Assembly: GCA_001600355.1 (NCBI GenBank)
Contig: BCJU01000013.1
Location: 1-47,802 of the forward strand
DNA from: Meira nashicola
Taxonomy: Eukaryota; Basidiomycota; Exobasidiomycetes; Exobasidiales; Brachybasidiaceae
DNA length: 47,802 nucleotides
Reading direction: 5' to 3'
Of the stretch, positions 10,451 through 21,054 are shown piece by piece; the stretch's first letter is position 1; each line of letters begins with the position of its first letter. Under the pieces are notes generated by a model that had not been told where the DNA came from, made no database searches, and saw nothing but the letters and a program-made list of their open reading frames with translations. Both the position numbers and the translations under genes were made by a program.

Positions 10451-12136
10451 ATGGAGTCTGCCGATGAAAAGTTGATCAATAATAGTTCTCGCAAGATGAG
10501 AATGCGAGCTCATTCGTTTTCGTTATCATTCTTTTCTGAAAATAATTCGAATTCTAAAACGAATAAAAAGGTTTCGAAAAAAGGATCGAAGAAATCATTA
10601 CAACAACAACAACAGCAAGCTTTAAATGATCGTATACCTTCTTTACCATTTCAATATTCTCGTAAAACGGCGACACAATTGAATGGAACAGCAGAAGAAG
10701 ATACTATTTCATCAAGAAAGAGTTATGAATGGAATCCAAAAGTGTTTAGGAAAGCGGCGTCTAAGACGAATTTTGAAAATGATGAATTTGGATGTTGTGG
10801 TATTCCTGATATGAATATTCAAAGTCCTGTTTTATCAATAGGTGAAGATAGTCCTCATCAGATGCCGTTTGAAGTTTCTACACCTCTTGATCATCCGGCA
10901 TGCATGTTATTTCAAGAACACGATGAAGATTCACTTGATATGACAACATTATTAGATCATACACTTGTTCCAATTATGACAACGACAACAACAACATCAT
11001 CATCATCAATACCTTTTCATTCAACAAGAACAAGAATTCAAAATGAAGGTAAAAAGCAATCAACTAAAACATTCGCAATCTCTTCAAAGAATATGCCATT
11101 ATATTCTCCTTCTCATTCTTCCGCTTCCGCTTCTTCTTCTGCTTCTTGTTCTTCCGCTTCTGCTGAATTTCATCAGCTCAAATTAAATCAAACACAAATG
11201 ATGACTTCTTTACCATTAAAACAACCTAGACCAGCACGTTCTTTACCTTCTTTACGTTCAAATTTTGCAAGAGCACATAGCGATAGTGTTGTGGATATTT
11301 CTAATCGTAAACATCATGATGAAGAACAAAATTCACTTGGTCTTTGTTTAGGTACTACGATGCTTCAATTAGAAGAAGAAGAGAATGAAAGTGTTAGTAA
11401 AGCAAGTTTTGAATTTAAACAAAGATCTCCTTTACGTGAAAGAAGACAAAAGCCACCATTGCATATAAATCCGACCAATCCAGATTCAATATTAAAATCT
11501 ACATTTTCACCTAATTCTGCAATTCCTTCAAGTTTAATGACAGATGTTTCAATCTTTTCTCCAACTTTAAAAACTCAAATGAGTTCAAATGGAAATTCAT
11601 CATCAAATATGACTCTTAGAATGCGTCGGAGTAAAGTAGCTTTACTTTCTCCACCACCATGTCCACCTCCTACTACACCATTACCAGTTTTACCTTTATC
11701 AACTTGCACGGATAATTCTGCTACATCTACTACTCCTTCGATTTCCTCAATTGCTCACGGTACAAAAGAAACAGAAAATGAAAAGAAAGTTGAATCAAGA
11801 CCAATTTCACAAATTAAACTTACTGATAATAAAGCACAAATACGTGAACAAAGAGGATTTTCTTTTCAATCTATTGCTTCTGCGCAATTTAGTGAAAATT
11901 CATTTGATTCTTATCAAACAATTTCACGTTCTTCCTATGAGACACCAATGAGAAATTCAAAAGCATCAATGTATTCAAGCGCAATCACAACAACAACAAA
12001 CACGAACGAAATCAATAATCTTCTAGATAGCGAAGAAAATACAAAGGAGCGAATTTCACTAGACGAAATTACAATTCAACAAATCCAAAATCCAACTTCT
12101 TCTTCTGATGTTCATATTATTGGATATGCTTATTAA
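10451..12136 (+). CDS. Uncharacterised Ser/Thr-rich low-complexity protein
   Basis: A 561-residue protein that I do not recognise. It begins at ATG 10451 and ends at TAA 12134-12136, with no intron evident. The N-terminus is basic (RKMRMRAHSFSLSFF, then Lys/Ser-rich and a Gln run near 51-57). The middle carries poly-Thr and poly-Ser stretches (about 178-187 and 220-237) and a Pro-rich segment (about 400-418). The C-terminus is Ser/Asn-rich, ending in SSSDVHIIGYAY. Repeated basophilic sites (RAHSFS, RPARSLP, RAHSDS) suggest regulated phosphorylation. No globular domain is visible. It is the divergent partner of the Ser-rich gene at 5740-7869 and shares its composition, though I see no alignable homology. 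It could be a signalling scaffold or transcription cofactor; this is not established. Confidence 0.75.
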   Translation: MESADEKLINNSSRKMRMRAHSFSLSFFSENNSNSKTNKKVSKKGSKKSLQQQQQQALNDRIPSLPFQYSRKTATQLNGTAEEDTISSRKSYEWNPKVFRKAASKTNFENDEFGCCGIPDMNIQSPVLSIGEDSPHQMPFEVSTPLDHPACMLFQEHDEDSLDMTTLLDHTLVPIMTTTTTTSSSSIPFHSTRTRIQNEGKKQSTKTFAISSKNMPLYSPSHSSASASSSASCSSASAEFHQLKLNQTQMMTSLPLKQPRPARSLPSLRSNFARAHSDSVVDISNRKHHDEEQNSLGLCLGTTMLQLEEEENESVSKASFEFKQRSPLRERRQKPPLHINPTNPDSILKSTFSPNSAIPSSLMTDVSIFSPTLKTQMSSNGNSSSNMTLRMRRSKVALLSPPPCPPPTTPLPVLPLSTCTDNSATSTTPSISSIAHGTKETENEKKVESRPISQIKLTDNKAQIREQRGFSFQSIASAQFSENSFDSYQTISRSSYETPMRNSKASMYSSAITTTTNTNEINNLLDSEENTKERISLDEITIQQIQNPTSSSDVHIIGYAY

Positions 12137-13287
12137 GATTCATTTGATTTTTTATGCATTCTTTTTCGTCTTCTATTCATGTATTTTTTTTACTCACATT
12201 TTTAATAAGCACAAGCAAATCAAATTCTGCTCATATTCACGATCATTAACTTTCTTTTCTTATCGCCCTTTGTCATCTGTATTCTACTCTCAGCTTCGAA
12301 TTAAGAATCGCATATCCTAAATTGAAAAAAAGGCCCAAATACGCAAACTGTGGCCCGTAAAATCTTCCATAATACGTAATACGTAATGCATTCTACAACC
12401 AAAGATTTTTTCTTCGGGAACATATCAATGATAATGCGAGCGAGAAAAGTGTGCACCAACTCTCAAGTCAATTCTTGCCAATCTAGTATACCTTCCCAAG
12501 CCCTACTAACCTACTTCTCTCTTTCTGTAAATCAGAATGTATGCTCTCAAATCACTAAAAAGAAGCTCATCTTTTGAGAATTGATTCCGATTTTCCACCC
12601 TCACAATCATTTTCACTACTTCCTCTTTCCACACCATCATTCCATCCCACCACTCTCACACCCCCTGATCCCCTCTAAGTCCAATACTTGACCAAGTCTT
12701 TTGAGCTGGATACTCCGGAATGGGATCGAGGAGACTCGCCCTGAGATGGAAAGCAGTACCTTGCAAGGTTGACAAAGGACGGTGGAAGACTTGGAATGGA
12801 TACCAATCTCTTTGGGTGCATTACACAATCAAAGTCAAGTACCTCAACGTATCTCTTTCTGTGCAACATCCAGCAGCGGTCTGCGATTCTCGTATGCAAA
12901 CCTTTTCGGTATTGTCCACATCCACAAAACGTGTTACAGAGACAAAAGCCAAAGGCGGTTCCAACTGGTCAAAGACATTCTCGTCATTTCCCAAATGTGA
13001 CTTCGACGCAAATTTCTGCCTTTTGCGATCACATGCGATTTCCAAGTGTAATGCTTCCGTTCCGCATCGCTCAAGACCATATGACCATCAGTTTCATTCT
13101 CGAGTAATCGAATCAACCGATTAATTTGCATCTGTTATCAGATCAATTTTTGTTTCAAAATCAACAAGTTTATCCGAAAAAAGGTGACATCATATTGTTG
13201 TAGATTACAATGAAGGAGATTATCGGGTAATACGGGGAAAGCATAAATTTCAACGTTGAGGGAGTCAAAGTATTAGATTCTTCTAAT
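12137..13287. other. Unassigned 1.15-kb block with an intron-like signature and many open frames
   Basis: No recognised gene. At 12504-12510 there is a perfect TACTAAC branch-point sequence, a pyrimidine tract, and an acceptor AG at 12534-12535. A candidate donor GTGTGC at 12449 would give an 87-nt intron, the same size as the confirmed introns nearby. Downstream, 12600-12665 is pyrimidine-rich. The block 12720-13130 is less AT-rich and open in nearly all frames at once: ATG frame 12720-13124 of 134 codons, plus two other plus-strand and several minus-strand frames. None of the products resembles a family I know. It may be a spliced non-coding RNA, a fast-evolving small gene or a gene relic. 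Confidence 0.35.
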
Positions 13288-15342
13288 TCATTTACCGTCT
13301 GGTCGAGAGCGTTGACTGGGTGGCAGATCTATACTTCCTCTTGCGCCATCAATCATTGCATACGTTGGAGGTAAGCCTGTATCCTCTGCGTCTAGATGTG
13401 TTTCCACATCGCCAAAATATGGACCGCCATACGTAACAGTCATTTGAGCTGACCTTGGAGGAACGCTGGATGATCTTGAAGCAAAATGAGAGAATCCCGT
13501 CGGTGATCCTTGCGGACTACCTCCATTGGTATTGCTCGCAAGAGTATTATTACTTCCAGAAGCGGTCAAAGAAAGCCATTGACGACTTAAACGAGCTAAT
13601 CGTTGTCCGTTCGTATCACGCTGTGCGGGAGATGGTGATTGTTGTTGTTTTTGTTTGTTCTTTTGCTTTTGCAATGGTGATTGCTTCGTGCCATTCGCAT
13701 CTTGCGAACTAGTTAAAGCTGCGGCTGCAGATGACGTATTACGTACAGATTGCAAAGCATTTCGCAAAATTCGTCTTTCGATTTCCAATCTGGCTTCACT
13801 TTTCTTCCCATTCGAAGAATTTGGACGACTTTGTGTTGTGTTGGAAACCGTTGAAGGCCTGGCATTCGAGGAATTACTATTTTGTTCTTCATCAACATCA
13901 TTTGGAGGTGGAGGCGGAACGCTCCAATAATCCGGTAAAGTGAGCCATGCATTTGCCGTATGACTATGATTGATTGCAACTGGCGCTTCAATCAAAATGT
14001 CATACAACTTTTTCTGCGATTCAGGTATGGAATCCGCACTTACAGATCCATAGGCATCCAAGCGTTCGACACGAATGGATAATCGAACGATGTGGTGAAC
14101 GGCAATATTGCTCTTGAGATGATTAGAGCTAATGTTAATTCTTGTAGACGTTCCTGTTGGCACTTCTAGCTCCATTGCAAATTCCCAAGGACCTGATGGA
14201 TCAGCAAGAGAGGCCAATGCAAACGACATCGCTTCTTCTTTTTCTTCTGCCCCAACCGCTCCCGAATACGCTGCAGCCGCAGCACGTGTCATATTGGCTA
14301 AAGGGCTATCCATGATCGCATTTGTGTTCTCCGATAAGATTGGTAAGATACCCTTGTTGTTTGAAGAAGAACTTTTGAATGAAGGCGTATCGGAAACTGG
14401 CAAGATTTTCAATAACGTCCACCTTCTCGGAACTTCATGTCGTGCCACTCTACGACCCTTTGCATAGTATGCTGTCCTTTCTTCCAAAGTGGCAAAAATA
14501 CGATGAATTCGAACTTTTTCCATTGGTACAAATTTTGCCCAAATAGGTATCTTTCCTCCAACGGGAAATGATTTACCCATAACTACAATCATGTATCGTA
14601 ATGCATCCTCCCAATTTCTCTCAACCACGATCGATTCTACTTCTTCAGATCCGTTTTCATCAGGAGCATGAACAAGAGTAACTTCCATCTCACTAGAAAG
14701 ATTCGAAGTCAGCGGACCGGCACGATGAACGTGGGCGCGAATCGAATAAGCATTCGAGCCAAAATCAGCATGTAAAGTTGGCGGTAGATTAGAAGGTAAA
14801 GGAATCGAAAATGGATAATTGAATGTACCTTTTGGGAATTCTTTGCCTCCGTTTGATGGATCTTCGTTTGTTAGAGGCGGTGAAGGAATCAAAGCGGGAG
14901 AAACCAAAGGTGATGGCGTTGTAGAAGCAGGTCCAGTAATAGAATTATCCTTTGCCCTACGTTCGATCTCATCTTTTGTCCAATTAATGCCTGGACCAAC
15001 ACTAGAAGCACGTCTTCTTGTACGAGAAGGAGATTGTGTATCACGCGAAGTGAATAAGATGACTTTTTGAGAAAATATGATTGATTCTTCTACTGTATCT
15101 AATCGATTTGGTCCAATACCTTCTGGCCAATCTGTTCTTGATTTACCTTGTAATGTTATAGTGATCTCTTTTATACGACTTGGACGTGGCAAGTACAACG
15201 TCACAAGTCCACGAAGTTGAGAAGGTGGAGCATCGAAATCAATTTGACGTCTTCTACCTCGAGCATCTTCACCTACAGCAGATTGTCCACGTAAATAAAC
15301 AACAGGTTCCATACAGGCCACCTGCACCGAAGCAGGCGCCAT
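13288..15342 (-). CDS. Alpha-arrestin (ART/Rod1-like) ubiquitin-ligase adaptor
   Basis: A 684-residue arrestin-fold trafficking adaptor. Fungal alpha-arrestins recruit the Rsp5/Nedd4-type ubiquitin ligase to plasma-membrane transporters for endocytosis. The N-domain opens with the family pattern EPVVYLRG and LRGLVTLYLPRPSRIKEITITLQGK cut by a short loop, then DWPEGIG. It carries a disordered Ser/Pro insertion (about 105-170) before the strand FNYPFSIPLP. The arrestin C-domain covers about 245-460 (YMIVVMGKSFPVGGKIP and following). The tail is low-complexity (Asn/Ser/Gln) and ends with a PY motif PPTY at about 658-661. An LPDY near the domain end could be a second WW-binding site. The start is ATG 15340-15342, right before the conserved N-domain. 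It is on the same strand as the SEC2-like gene. The family is certain; the cargo is unknown. Confidence 0.9.
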   Translation of the reverse strand: MAPASVQVACMEPVVYLRGQSAVGEDARGRRRQIDFDAPPSQLRGLVTLYLPRPSRIKEITITLQGKSRTDWPEGIGPNRLDTVEESIIFSQKVILFTSRDTQSPSRTRRRASSVGPGINWTKDEIERRAKDNSITGPASTTPSPLVSPALIPSPPLTNEDPSNGGKEFPKGTFNYPFSIPLPSNLPPTLHADFGSNAYSIRAHVHRAGPLTSNLSSEMEVTLVHAPDENGSEEVESIVVERNWEDALRYMIVVMGKSFPVGGKIPIWAKFVPMEKVRIHRIFATLEERTAYYAKGRRVARHEVPRRWTLLKILPVSDTPSFKSSSSNNKGILPILSENTNAIMDSPLANMTRAAAAAYSGAVGAEEKEEAMSFALASLADPSGPWEFAMELEVPTGTSTRINISSNHLKSNIAVHHIVRLSIRVERLDAYGSVSADSIPESQKKLYDILIEAPVAINHSHTANAWLTLPDYWSVPPPPPNDVDEEQNSNSSNARPSTVSNTTQSRPNSSNGKKSEARLEIERRILRNALQSVRNTSSAAAALTSSQDANGTKQSPLQKQKNKQKQQQSPSPAQRDTNGQRLARLSRQWLSLTASGSNNTLASNTNGGSPQGSPTGFSHFASRSSSVPPRSAQMTVTYGGPYFGDVETHLDAEDTGLPPTYAMIDGARGSIDLPPSQRSRPDGK

Positions 15343-15888
15343 GATGAACTGTGTTCAAGCAGCCCTTGAACGTTTAAGCTTTTGATGCTTGGATAAGGAT
15401 AAAAGATGGATAGGCCATATGAATGCGGGTGAAAGAGAGAAAGAGAGATAGGTGAGTGCGTTTCATAAGCGTCATACCTCCTTTTATTTTCTTCCTTATC
15501 CAAAAGAAGTATACATAAAATTTTAGAATCAATGATGCATAAAGCCCCACTGCCTGTCAACAATGTTTCGGACGCACAATGCTATTCTAGAAAAAGAAAA
15601 TAAGTGTAAAGGTGCCGGCGCCGCGCCTTTACCGTGTCAAGAAAAATACCTCTGCCTTCAGTTTAAGTACACACTGAGATTTTCCTTTCAGGCCGATGAA
15701 ATTTATTTGGGGTACCTGCAGTTAGACTTTTCGGGAATGAATATTGATACAAATTAATTAAATGCATGTGAACGGCATGGATGTATATACACTTCAAGGT
15801 ACGTCAAATAATGATGATACAAATTACGTTATGTGTGCGATATGCTGAACTCTATTTCCCTTATCCATCACGAGATAGGGACGGCTTA
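15343..15888. promoter_or_regulatory. Intergenic region upstream of the alpha-arrestin gene
   Basis: 546 bp between the arrestin start and the 3' end of the SEC2-like gene, both on minus. The notable element is a GC-rich block GGTGCCGGCGCCGCGCC at 15611-15627 in an AT-rich setting, about 270 bp upstream of the arrestin ATG. It resembles the GCGCCGGCGC palindromes in other promoters of this window. No gene is seen. Confidence 0.5.
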
Positions 15889-18800
15889 TTATTGGTTAAA
15901 TCTCTTTCTACGTGCGAAAGAATGCTTTTTCTTGGCTTCATCATGCAAGGCTGGAGAAGTTTGGTGAATCTTTGCATAATGATCACGAATCTTGCTCTGA
16001 TGTACAATCCCTTTTTCCTCTTGATCAAACATTGAACTTTGTCTTCTCAAATCACCTTCGATTGATGGAGAAGAAGCGACGCTATATAGACTGAGAGATG
16101 CTATTGATCCGTTTAATTGACCATCTTCATCAGCGATTGAATTAGCCCCTTTTCGGCCCTTTGGTGCTGTAGGTGGCATATTCTTTAAGATGTTGTTCTT
16201 GTGTGACTTCTTTTTTGTACTTTGACTCGTTCGTGTTGAATTTTTTGTGCTTGGAGCGACGTAGCTTGGCGCTCTACTGGTTTTATGACTTTCCCTGTCG
16301 CAATCATTCGCCTCATTTAATGAAGGACTATATCCTTGTGGAGTAAGAGAATTATCAGATATTCTATTTTTACCATTTCCATTTTCAAGATCACCTTTCG
16401 TTCCATTGCTCTTTGTTATATATCGTAAAAGCTCTTTATCACTTTGAGATACTTCCAATTGAGAATCCATTATTTCTTCCTCCTGTACGACTGGAATTGA
16501 TGACCCTCTTTTGGAAACTGCTGCACTAATCTTTTCACCATATGGAGAATTTGCCATGGTAGCAGTGATTAATGGCGGCGTTTGCAACATAGGTGAGGAT
16601 GCGGTAGAAGCTGTTGTGACACTCTCTTTACGGTAAGGCATGATACCGTTTAATTCATTACGTTGTGGATATACTTCAAACCTCGAAAGTTGTTCGATTG
16701 GCTCAGTCATGATACCTTCTGTTCTGAAATTTTCGCTGCCGTTTGATTTTATGAATTGTTTCTGCAAATCATCCTTGTTTCTCTGTATGTCTTCCCTGCT
16801 ATTTGATTGATTTAAATCATTTTCGTGCTTCATATTAGAAGAAGAACGTGAAGCAGTTGTAGCAACGCTTAAACGTGCAGACAAGGGATGTGACAACAAT
16901 GATCCTCCATTGCTATCTACATTTCCTTGTTCAACTTTAGGCAACCAATTTGACTCATTTGGTATGTTAGGCAGAGGGGAAACGGGCTCAGGCAATCTTG
17001 GTGGTAAAGATACTTGACGTGATTGTCTCCTTGACGCAATTCCTGAAGATCGAGGTGAGATAGCAATTCTTTCAGCGGAAGATGATGATGATGATTGATG
17101 GGATGAGGTTGAGTGAATACTTCCTGCTTCGAGCTGCGCAGAATTTCTACCTTCTCGACCGAAAATAGATTCTGGTCCGACTACCTTTCCTTCTAATTTT
17201 ACATCATCTTCGCTTATCTCTGATTGATGAATCTTGTTCTCCATTTCACCGCCCAGAGCATCCACAGCGGAAGCCTCCTCCTTCTCCTTTTCATTTGATG
17301 GTCCACTCAGAGTGGGCGATAGAGTATTTATCTCAGGCGTACGTAGTCCAATGGAGGATTGATCGCCCGCACTATAGAAAGAAGATGTACTTTCAGAAAA
17401 AGCTTTTTGAGGGATTACTAAGGAATTTCTAGACGGAGCCTCATCAATAGAATCACGTTCTTTGATGTCATCTAAATCTTCATCTTGAATGGGTGGGTAT
17501 CCTGCCTTTTCATGTCCTACTGTATCTCGTTGATCTGCTTCTTCATCTGCCAATCCATTAAGGCCTTCTTGTTGCGATAAGAGAGCCATTGAATTGTACA
17601 ATGCCTCTTCCAAAATAGCAATACGAGATTCCAATTCCTCGCAGTGCTTACGCCATTCTTCTGCTTCTTCTTCTGCTTCGGCACATTCTCTTGATGCCTC
17701 AGCAACGGCTGCCATCATCATTGCTTCATTGTCATTTTGAGCACCTGCTTCGATACTATGTATTAAATCAATTGGATCCTTAATTGCGTTTCCACCAGTT
17801 GTGACATTGGACATGGCTAATTTTAGACTTTCAAGCTCTTTTTCTAAAGCTGAGCTCTTTATTCTTTCTACCTTTACCATTTCATTTGCTTGCAAAAAGA
17901 GCTCTTCAGACATTTGTTCCATCTCTGTCATCAATTTTGCTTTCGTTGATTGAGCTTCGCGTGCCTCCTCCTTTGCCGCTTTAAGTGCTGCCATCATACT
18001 CGACGTTTGACTTTGATCACTACTCTGTCGTTTGAGAGCATTCGGTCCTTCTTGAGTTTCATAACGACTATTTCTGTTGGACGAAGTTGACGTAGCATTT
18101 GAAGCACTTCTTTGCCTTTGGTCAGGACTACCTATACGTTTTTCAGGAGCTTCTTGCGGCGACCAAGCGACGAAATCAGCCATTCCTAATCGATTGCTTG
18201 GTCCTACAACATTTTCCGGTAAAGCGTCAAAGGTCATCTGTGTTGTACGCGAAGGTGAGCTAAATCTCATCGTAGGAGAACCGAGGACTGTTTTCGCAGA
18301 ATCGAAGGAAAAATTTGGCTTTCCTCTTGAGAGAGCACGTAAAATGGAACCAGATCGTAACCTTGCTCGAGATAATTTATTCGATGAATTATCTGGTGAA
18401 GCGCTGGAACTTGTTTGTCTTTCATCCATTGAGCTTAAATCACTTCTGCTAGACGCTGCAAGGGAGGGCTGAAATGACTTTCCATTGGCTATAGAAGAGA
18501 TGATTGCGTTTGATAATCCAGTGTTCTCTTGAATCCTCTTTGATAATTCGTCATAGCAACCTAAAACGAAACGTAAACCTGCTCTTAATGCCTCGGGATC
18601 AGATGTTTGTCCCACTAGAGTTTTTTGTCCGTCTTCGTCCTTTTTCTGGTCAATTGTGCCATTGATATTTGCAGGAATTGATTTTATACTATTCTCTGGG
18701 AGCGTATTTCCATCTTTTATAGCTACTCCATTGAGAGAGAATTGTTTTTCTTCTTCTGCGTCTATGTCCAGCAAAGACGGAGGTAAAGTGATTCTGCCCA

Positions 18801-19761
18801 AAGCACCTTCGGGTGTTGATGCTGATGTATTAATTCCATTCCTTTGGATTTGATGATTTGCTGATCCGATAGGATCCTGAATAGCACGTTTAATTGCTTC
18901 ACTTGGAGGTGTTGCATGTTCAACAATGGAAGACAGTGGCTCGCAGGACAAAATGCGTGCTTGTCTCAATAAACGGTGAACTTCTTCATGCTCGCCTTCA
19001 AGGCCAGGTTTGCCATTCTTGGATGATTCGCCGTTGATTGAACTTCCATGCCCTGAAGCCGCATGAAATGCTAGAGCAGCAGTGATTCCTTCGCTGCGGT
19101 CTTCACTTGCCTGTACACTACCTACTCCTGTCCGACCGTTGGTGGAAGTCTGAATATATTCTTTGCCGTTTTCAATTCCATGTTCTGATTGTTCGGCTAT
19201 TCTGGAAAGCGCTCTACGGAAATCACTGCGTAAACGAACTGTTTCTTGAGAAGATGTTCCCATTAAACCTGCATTCCTTTGTATCCTTTTTCGTGATCGA
19301 AAAGAATTTGAACCGATTGAATCACGTTGAGCCATATTGGTATTCATTCCATGACGTGAAACAAAGCTGAGAGCAGCTTCAATTTGTACGTCCAAATCTC
19401 CATCTCCCTCCTTTTCACCATCAGTTGATTGACTCAACTTTCGTTCGTGTCTTGATCTTCTCTTCGGTCTTGGAGGAGGAGGAAGTGTTAAAAAGAGGTT
19501 GGCAGAAGAAGAATTGCTTTTTGATGAAGAAGGTTGATTGTCGATTGATTGACTTTCATGGTGTGCAGTTGAAGGAGGTTTAGGTGTTTGTTGAAGTGCT
19601 TCAAAATCTTTTTGTTCAGTAGAATGAAAAGAAGAAGAAGAGCTTGGCCTGCTTCTTTTGGCATCTTGATCTACGTTTAACCCTAGACCGACTCCGATTC
19701 CATTTGTATCGCCTAAATCCACTTTGTCCAATATGTATGGATTTTGTCGTATGGCGCTCAT
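15889..19761 (-). CDS. SEC2: Large Ser-rich protein with a Sec2-type Rab-GEF coiled coil
   Basis: A 1290-residue protein starting at ATG 19759-19761. Most of it is disordered and Ser-rich, but the segment at about 590-660 is a long coiled coil. It matches the Sec2p domain: a stretch EEL-FLQANEMVKVER, then an LEKELESLK heptad, comparable to the SLFEEANKMV-type signature of Sec2/Rabin8. Sec2 is the exchange factor that activates the Rab GTPase Sec4 on secretory vesicles and drives polarised exocytosis. A second coiled coil (about 690-745) carries acidic heptads. The C-terminus is basic (KKKHSFARRKRFNQ). The length is well above yeast Sec2 (759 residues), as in many filamentous or dimorphic fungi. 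The GEF call depends on this one coiled-coil signature; the long tails have no assigned role. Confidence 0.7.
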   Translation of the reverse strand: MSAIRQNPYILDKVDLGDTNGIGVGLGLNVDQDAKRSRPSSSSSFHSTEQKDFEALQQTPKPPSTAHHESQSIDNQPSSSKSNSSSANLFLTLPPPPRPKRRSRHERKLSQSTDGEKEGDGDLDVQIEAALSFVSRHGMNTNMAQRDSIGSNSFRSRKRIQRNAGLMGTSSQETVRLRSDFRRALSRIAEQSEHGIENGKEYIQTSTNGRTGVGSVQASEDRSEGITAALAFHAASGHGSSINGESSKNGKPGLEGEHEEVHRLLRQARILSCEPLSSIVEHATPPSEAIKRAIQDPIGSANHQIQRNGINTSASTPEGALGRITLPPSLLDIDAEEEKQFSLNGVAIKDGNTLPENSIKSIPANINGTIDQKKDEDGQKTLVGQTSDPEALRAGLRFVLGCYDELSKRIQENTGLSNAIISSIANGKSFQPSLAASSRSDLSSMDERQTSSSASPDNSSNKLSRARLRSGSILRALSRGKPNFSFDSAKTVLGSPTMRFSSPSRTTQMTFDALPENVVGPSNRLGMADFVAWSPQEAPEKRIGSPDQRQRSASNATSTSSNRNSRYETQEGPNALKRQSSDQSQTSSMMAALKAAKEEAREAQSTKAKLMTEMEQMSEELFLQANEMVKVERIKSSALEKELESLKLAMSNVTTGGNAIKDPIDLIHSIEAGAQNDNEAMMMAAVAEASRECAEAEEEAEEWRKHCEELESRIAILEEALYNSMALLSQQEGLNGLADEEADQRDTVGHEKAGYPPIQDEDLDDIKERDSIDEAPSRNSLVIPQKAFSESTSSFYSAGDQSSIGLRTPEINTLSPTLSGPSNEKEKEEASAVDALGGEMENKIHQSEISEDDVKLEGKVVGPESIFGREGRNSAQLEAGSIHSTSSHQSSSSSSAERIAISPRSSGIASRRQSRQVSLPPRLPEPVSPLPNIPNESNWLPKVEQGNVDSNGGSLLSHPLSARLSVATTASRSSSNMKHENDLNQSNSREDIQRNKDDLQKQFIKSNGSENFRTEGIMTEPIEQLSRFEVYPQRNELNGIMPYRKESVTTASTASSPMLQTPPLITATMANSPYGEKISAAVSKRGSSIPVVQEEEIMDSQLEVSQSDKELLRYITKSNGTKGDLENGNGKNRISDNSLTPQGYSPSLNEANDCDRESHKTSRAPSYVAPSTKNSTRTSQSTKKKSHKNNILKNMPPTAPKGRKGANSIADEDGQLNGSIASLSLYSVASSPSIEGDLRRQSSMFDQEEKGIVHQSKIRDHYAKIHQTSPALHDEAKKKHSFARRKRFNQ

Positions 19762-20040
19762 CCTTTAACCTCGTTATACTCCCAATTTCACCTAGCGGAA
19801 ATATTTGTGGTGGTGATGATGATGATGATGATAAAAGTGAAATTTTTAAGTTAGTCTTTTCTTTATGTACAGTTGATCATTTGATGATTATACTGTGACA
19901 GCACCCCATACACCCCGCGAAGGGAACTTTCATTTGGTCATAAATGCGGGTTGTAAGTTGCTCAAGTTCAGACTCAGATTTCGAATGCGGCACTGCTACA
20001 GAGAAAAAGGAAAAATCAAAAATGCATTGTTTTAAGCGTA

Positions 20041-20050
20041 GCGCCGGCGC
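20041..20050. promoter_or_regulatory. GCGCCGGCGC palindrome
   Basis: A perfect 10-bp GC palindrome about 280 bp upstream of the SEC2-like ATG, in AT-rich DNA. The identical 10-mer recurs at 26951-26960, and close relatives lie before the arrestin and ATE1 genes. It is a candidate transcription-factor site, by recurrence only. Confidence 0.4.
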
Positions 20051-21054
20051 CACGCAGCGAACGCTGCAAACGCACACACGCATTATCTGAAAAATAAACT
20101 ATAATTTATTTTTTATTGTTTGTTTTCCACATTTTCCAAATAGATGCAAAAACCAGAAAGTCAAACTAGTGTGGAAAATGAGAAAGTTAGTGCACAAACT
20201 GTATGCACTGTACCCGGTAGGATTATATCCTATTTGTGCATGCATAAGCCTACATTATTACACAGACTGTATGTAGACTATTTTGGCAGTAATTTTTTTA
20301 CCCGATGTCTCTAATGCATCAATGCAGAAAACGCAGCAACAAAATTCCTCTTTTAGCTTCAAATTCAAGCCGCCGAGAACACTGGCAATCTTCGTTGATA
20401 CACATTTGCCATCTATGCCCTTGATTGTGTGAATGTCATGTCTTATTTGTTCGGACGGGCCAGGTTCAAGTGGCTTTTGTGAAAGAATGAGAGAAAAGAC
20501 CAAGATTTCTTCGTAAATTTATACAAATTTACAAGAATAATGACGAACCAATGAGAAAGATGTACTTTTTATAATTGTTCGGCTAACCCTGCATCACATG
20601 CTACTACACATCTTTTGAACTTGATAACGCAAATCATTCATCCGTCGCTCCATTGTTATCGAATCTTGCAGTCACTTTACGTCAATTGCACAGTAGTTCG
20701 GAAACGAGAAAAAAAGAATTGTTCGCATAAATGCGTGCATGGCGAAGAGAAAAGCCACGCTAATTGTCTTCTAGCGTGAAAGAAATCTGTAATATACATT
20801 GATTTTAGTATGCTTTGAACAACCTGATCCGATGACCGAAGTCAAAATCGTCTGTGTACACGTAGATATAAATGCAAAATCAGGGACGACAATTAGGTTG
20901 AACTGTATATAATTTTTTATGAAGGTAGATTCAAATATTACGCAGAGCAAATTTGCATCTTCTGATAACAGTCTAATAAGCTAAAGCATGCATACAATAT
21001 GCCGTTCAGCTTGGGAAAGGAGGCGCGAGAGGCACTTTTAATGCAATGGTGTGC

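Noticed and set aside
12720..13124. 134-codon ATG frame as a definite protein gene
   Set aside because: Two other frames on the same strand and several on the other are open too, the product matches no family, and composition rather than coding could explain it. It is kept as an open finding only.
20258..20503. 81-codon minus-strand frame with Cys-rich product
   Set aside because: It begins at TTG with an in-frame stop just upstream and no ATG, splice context or family match.
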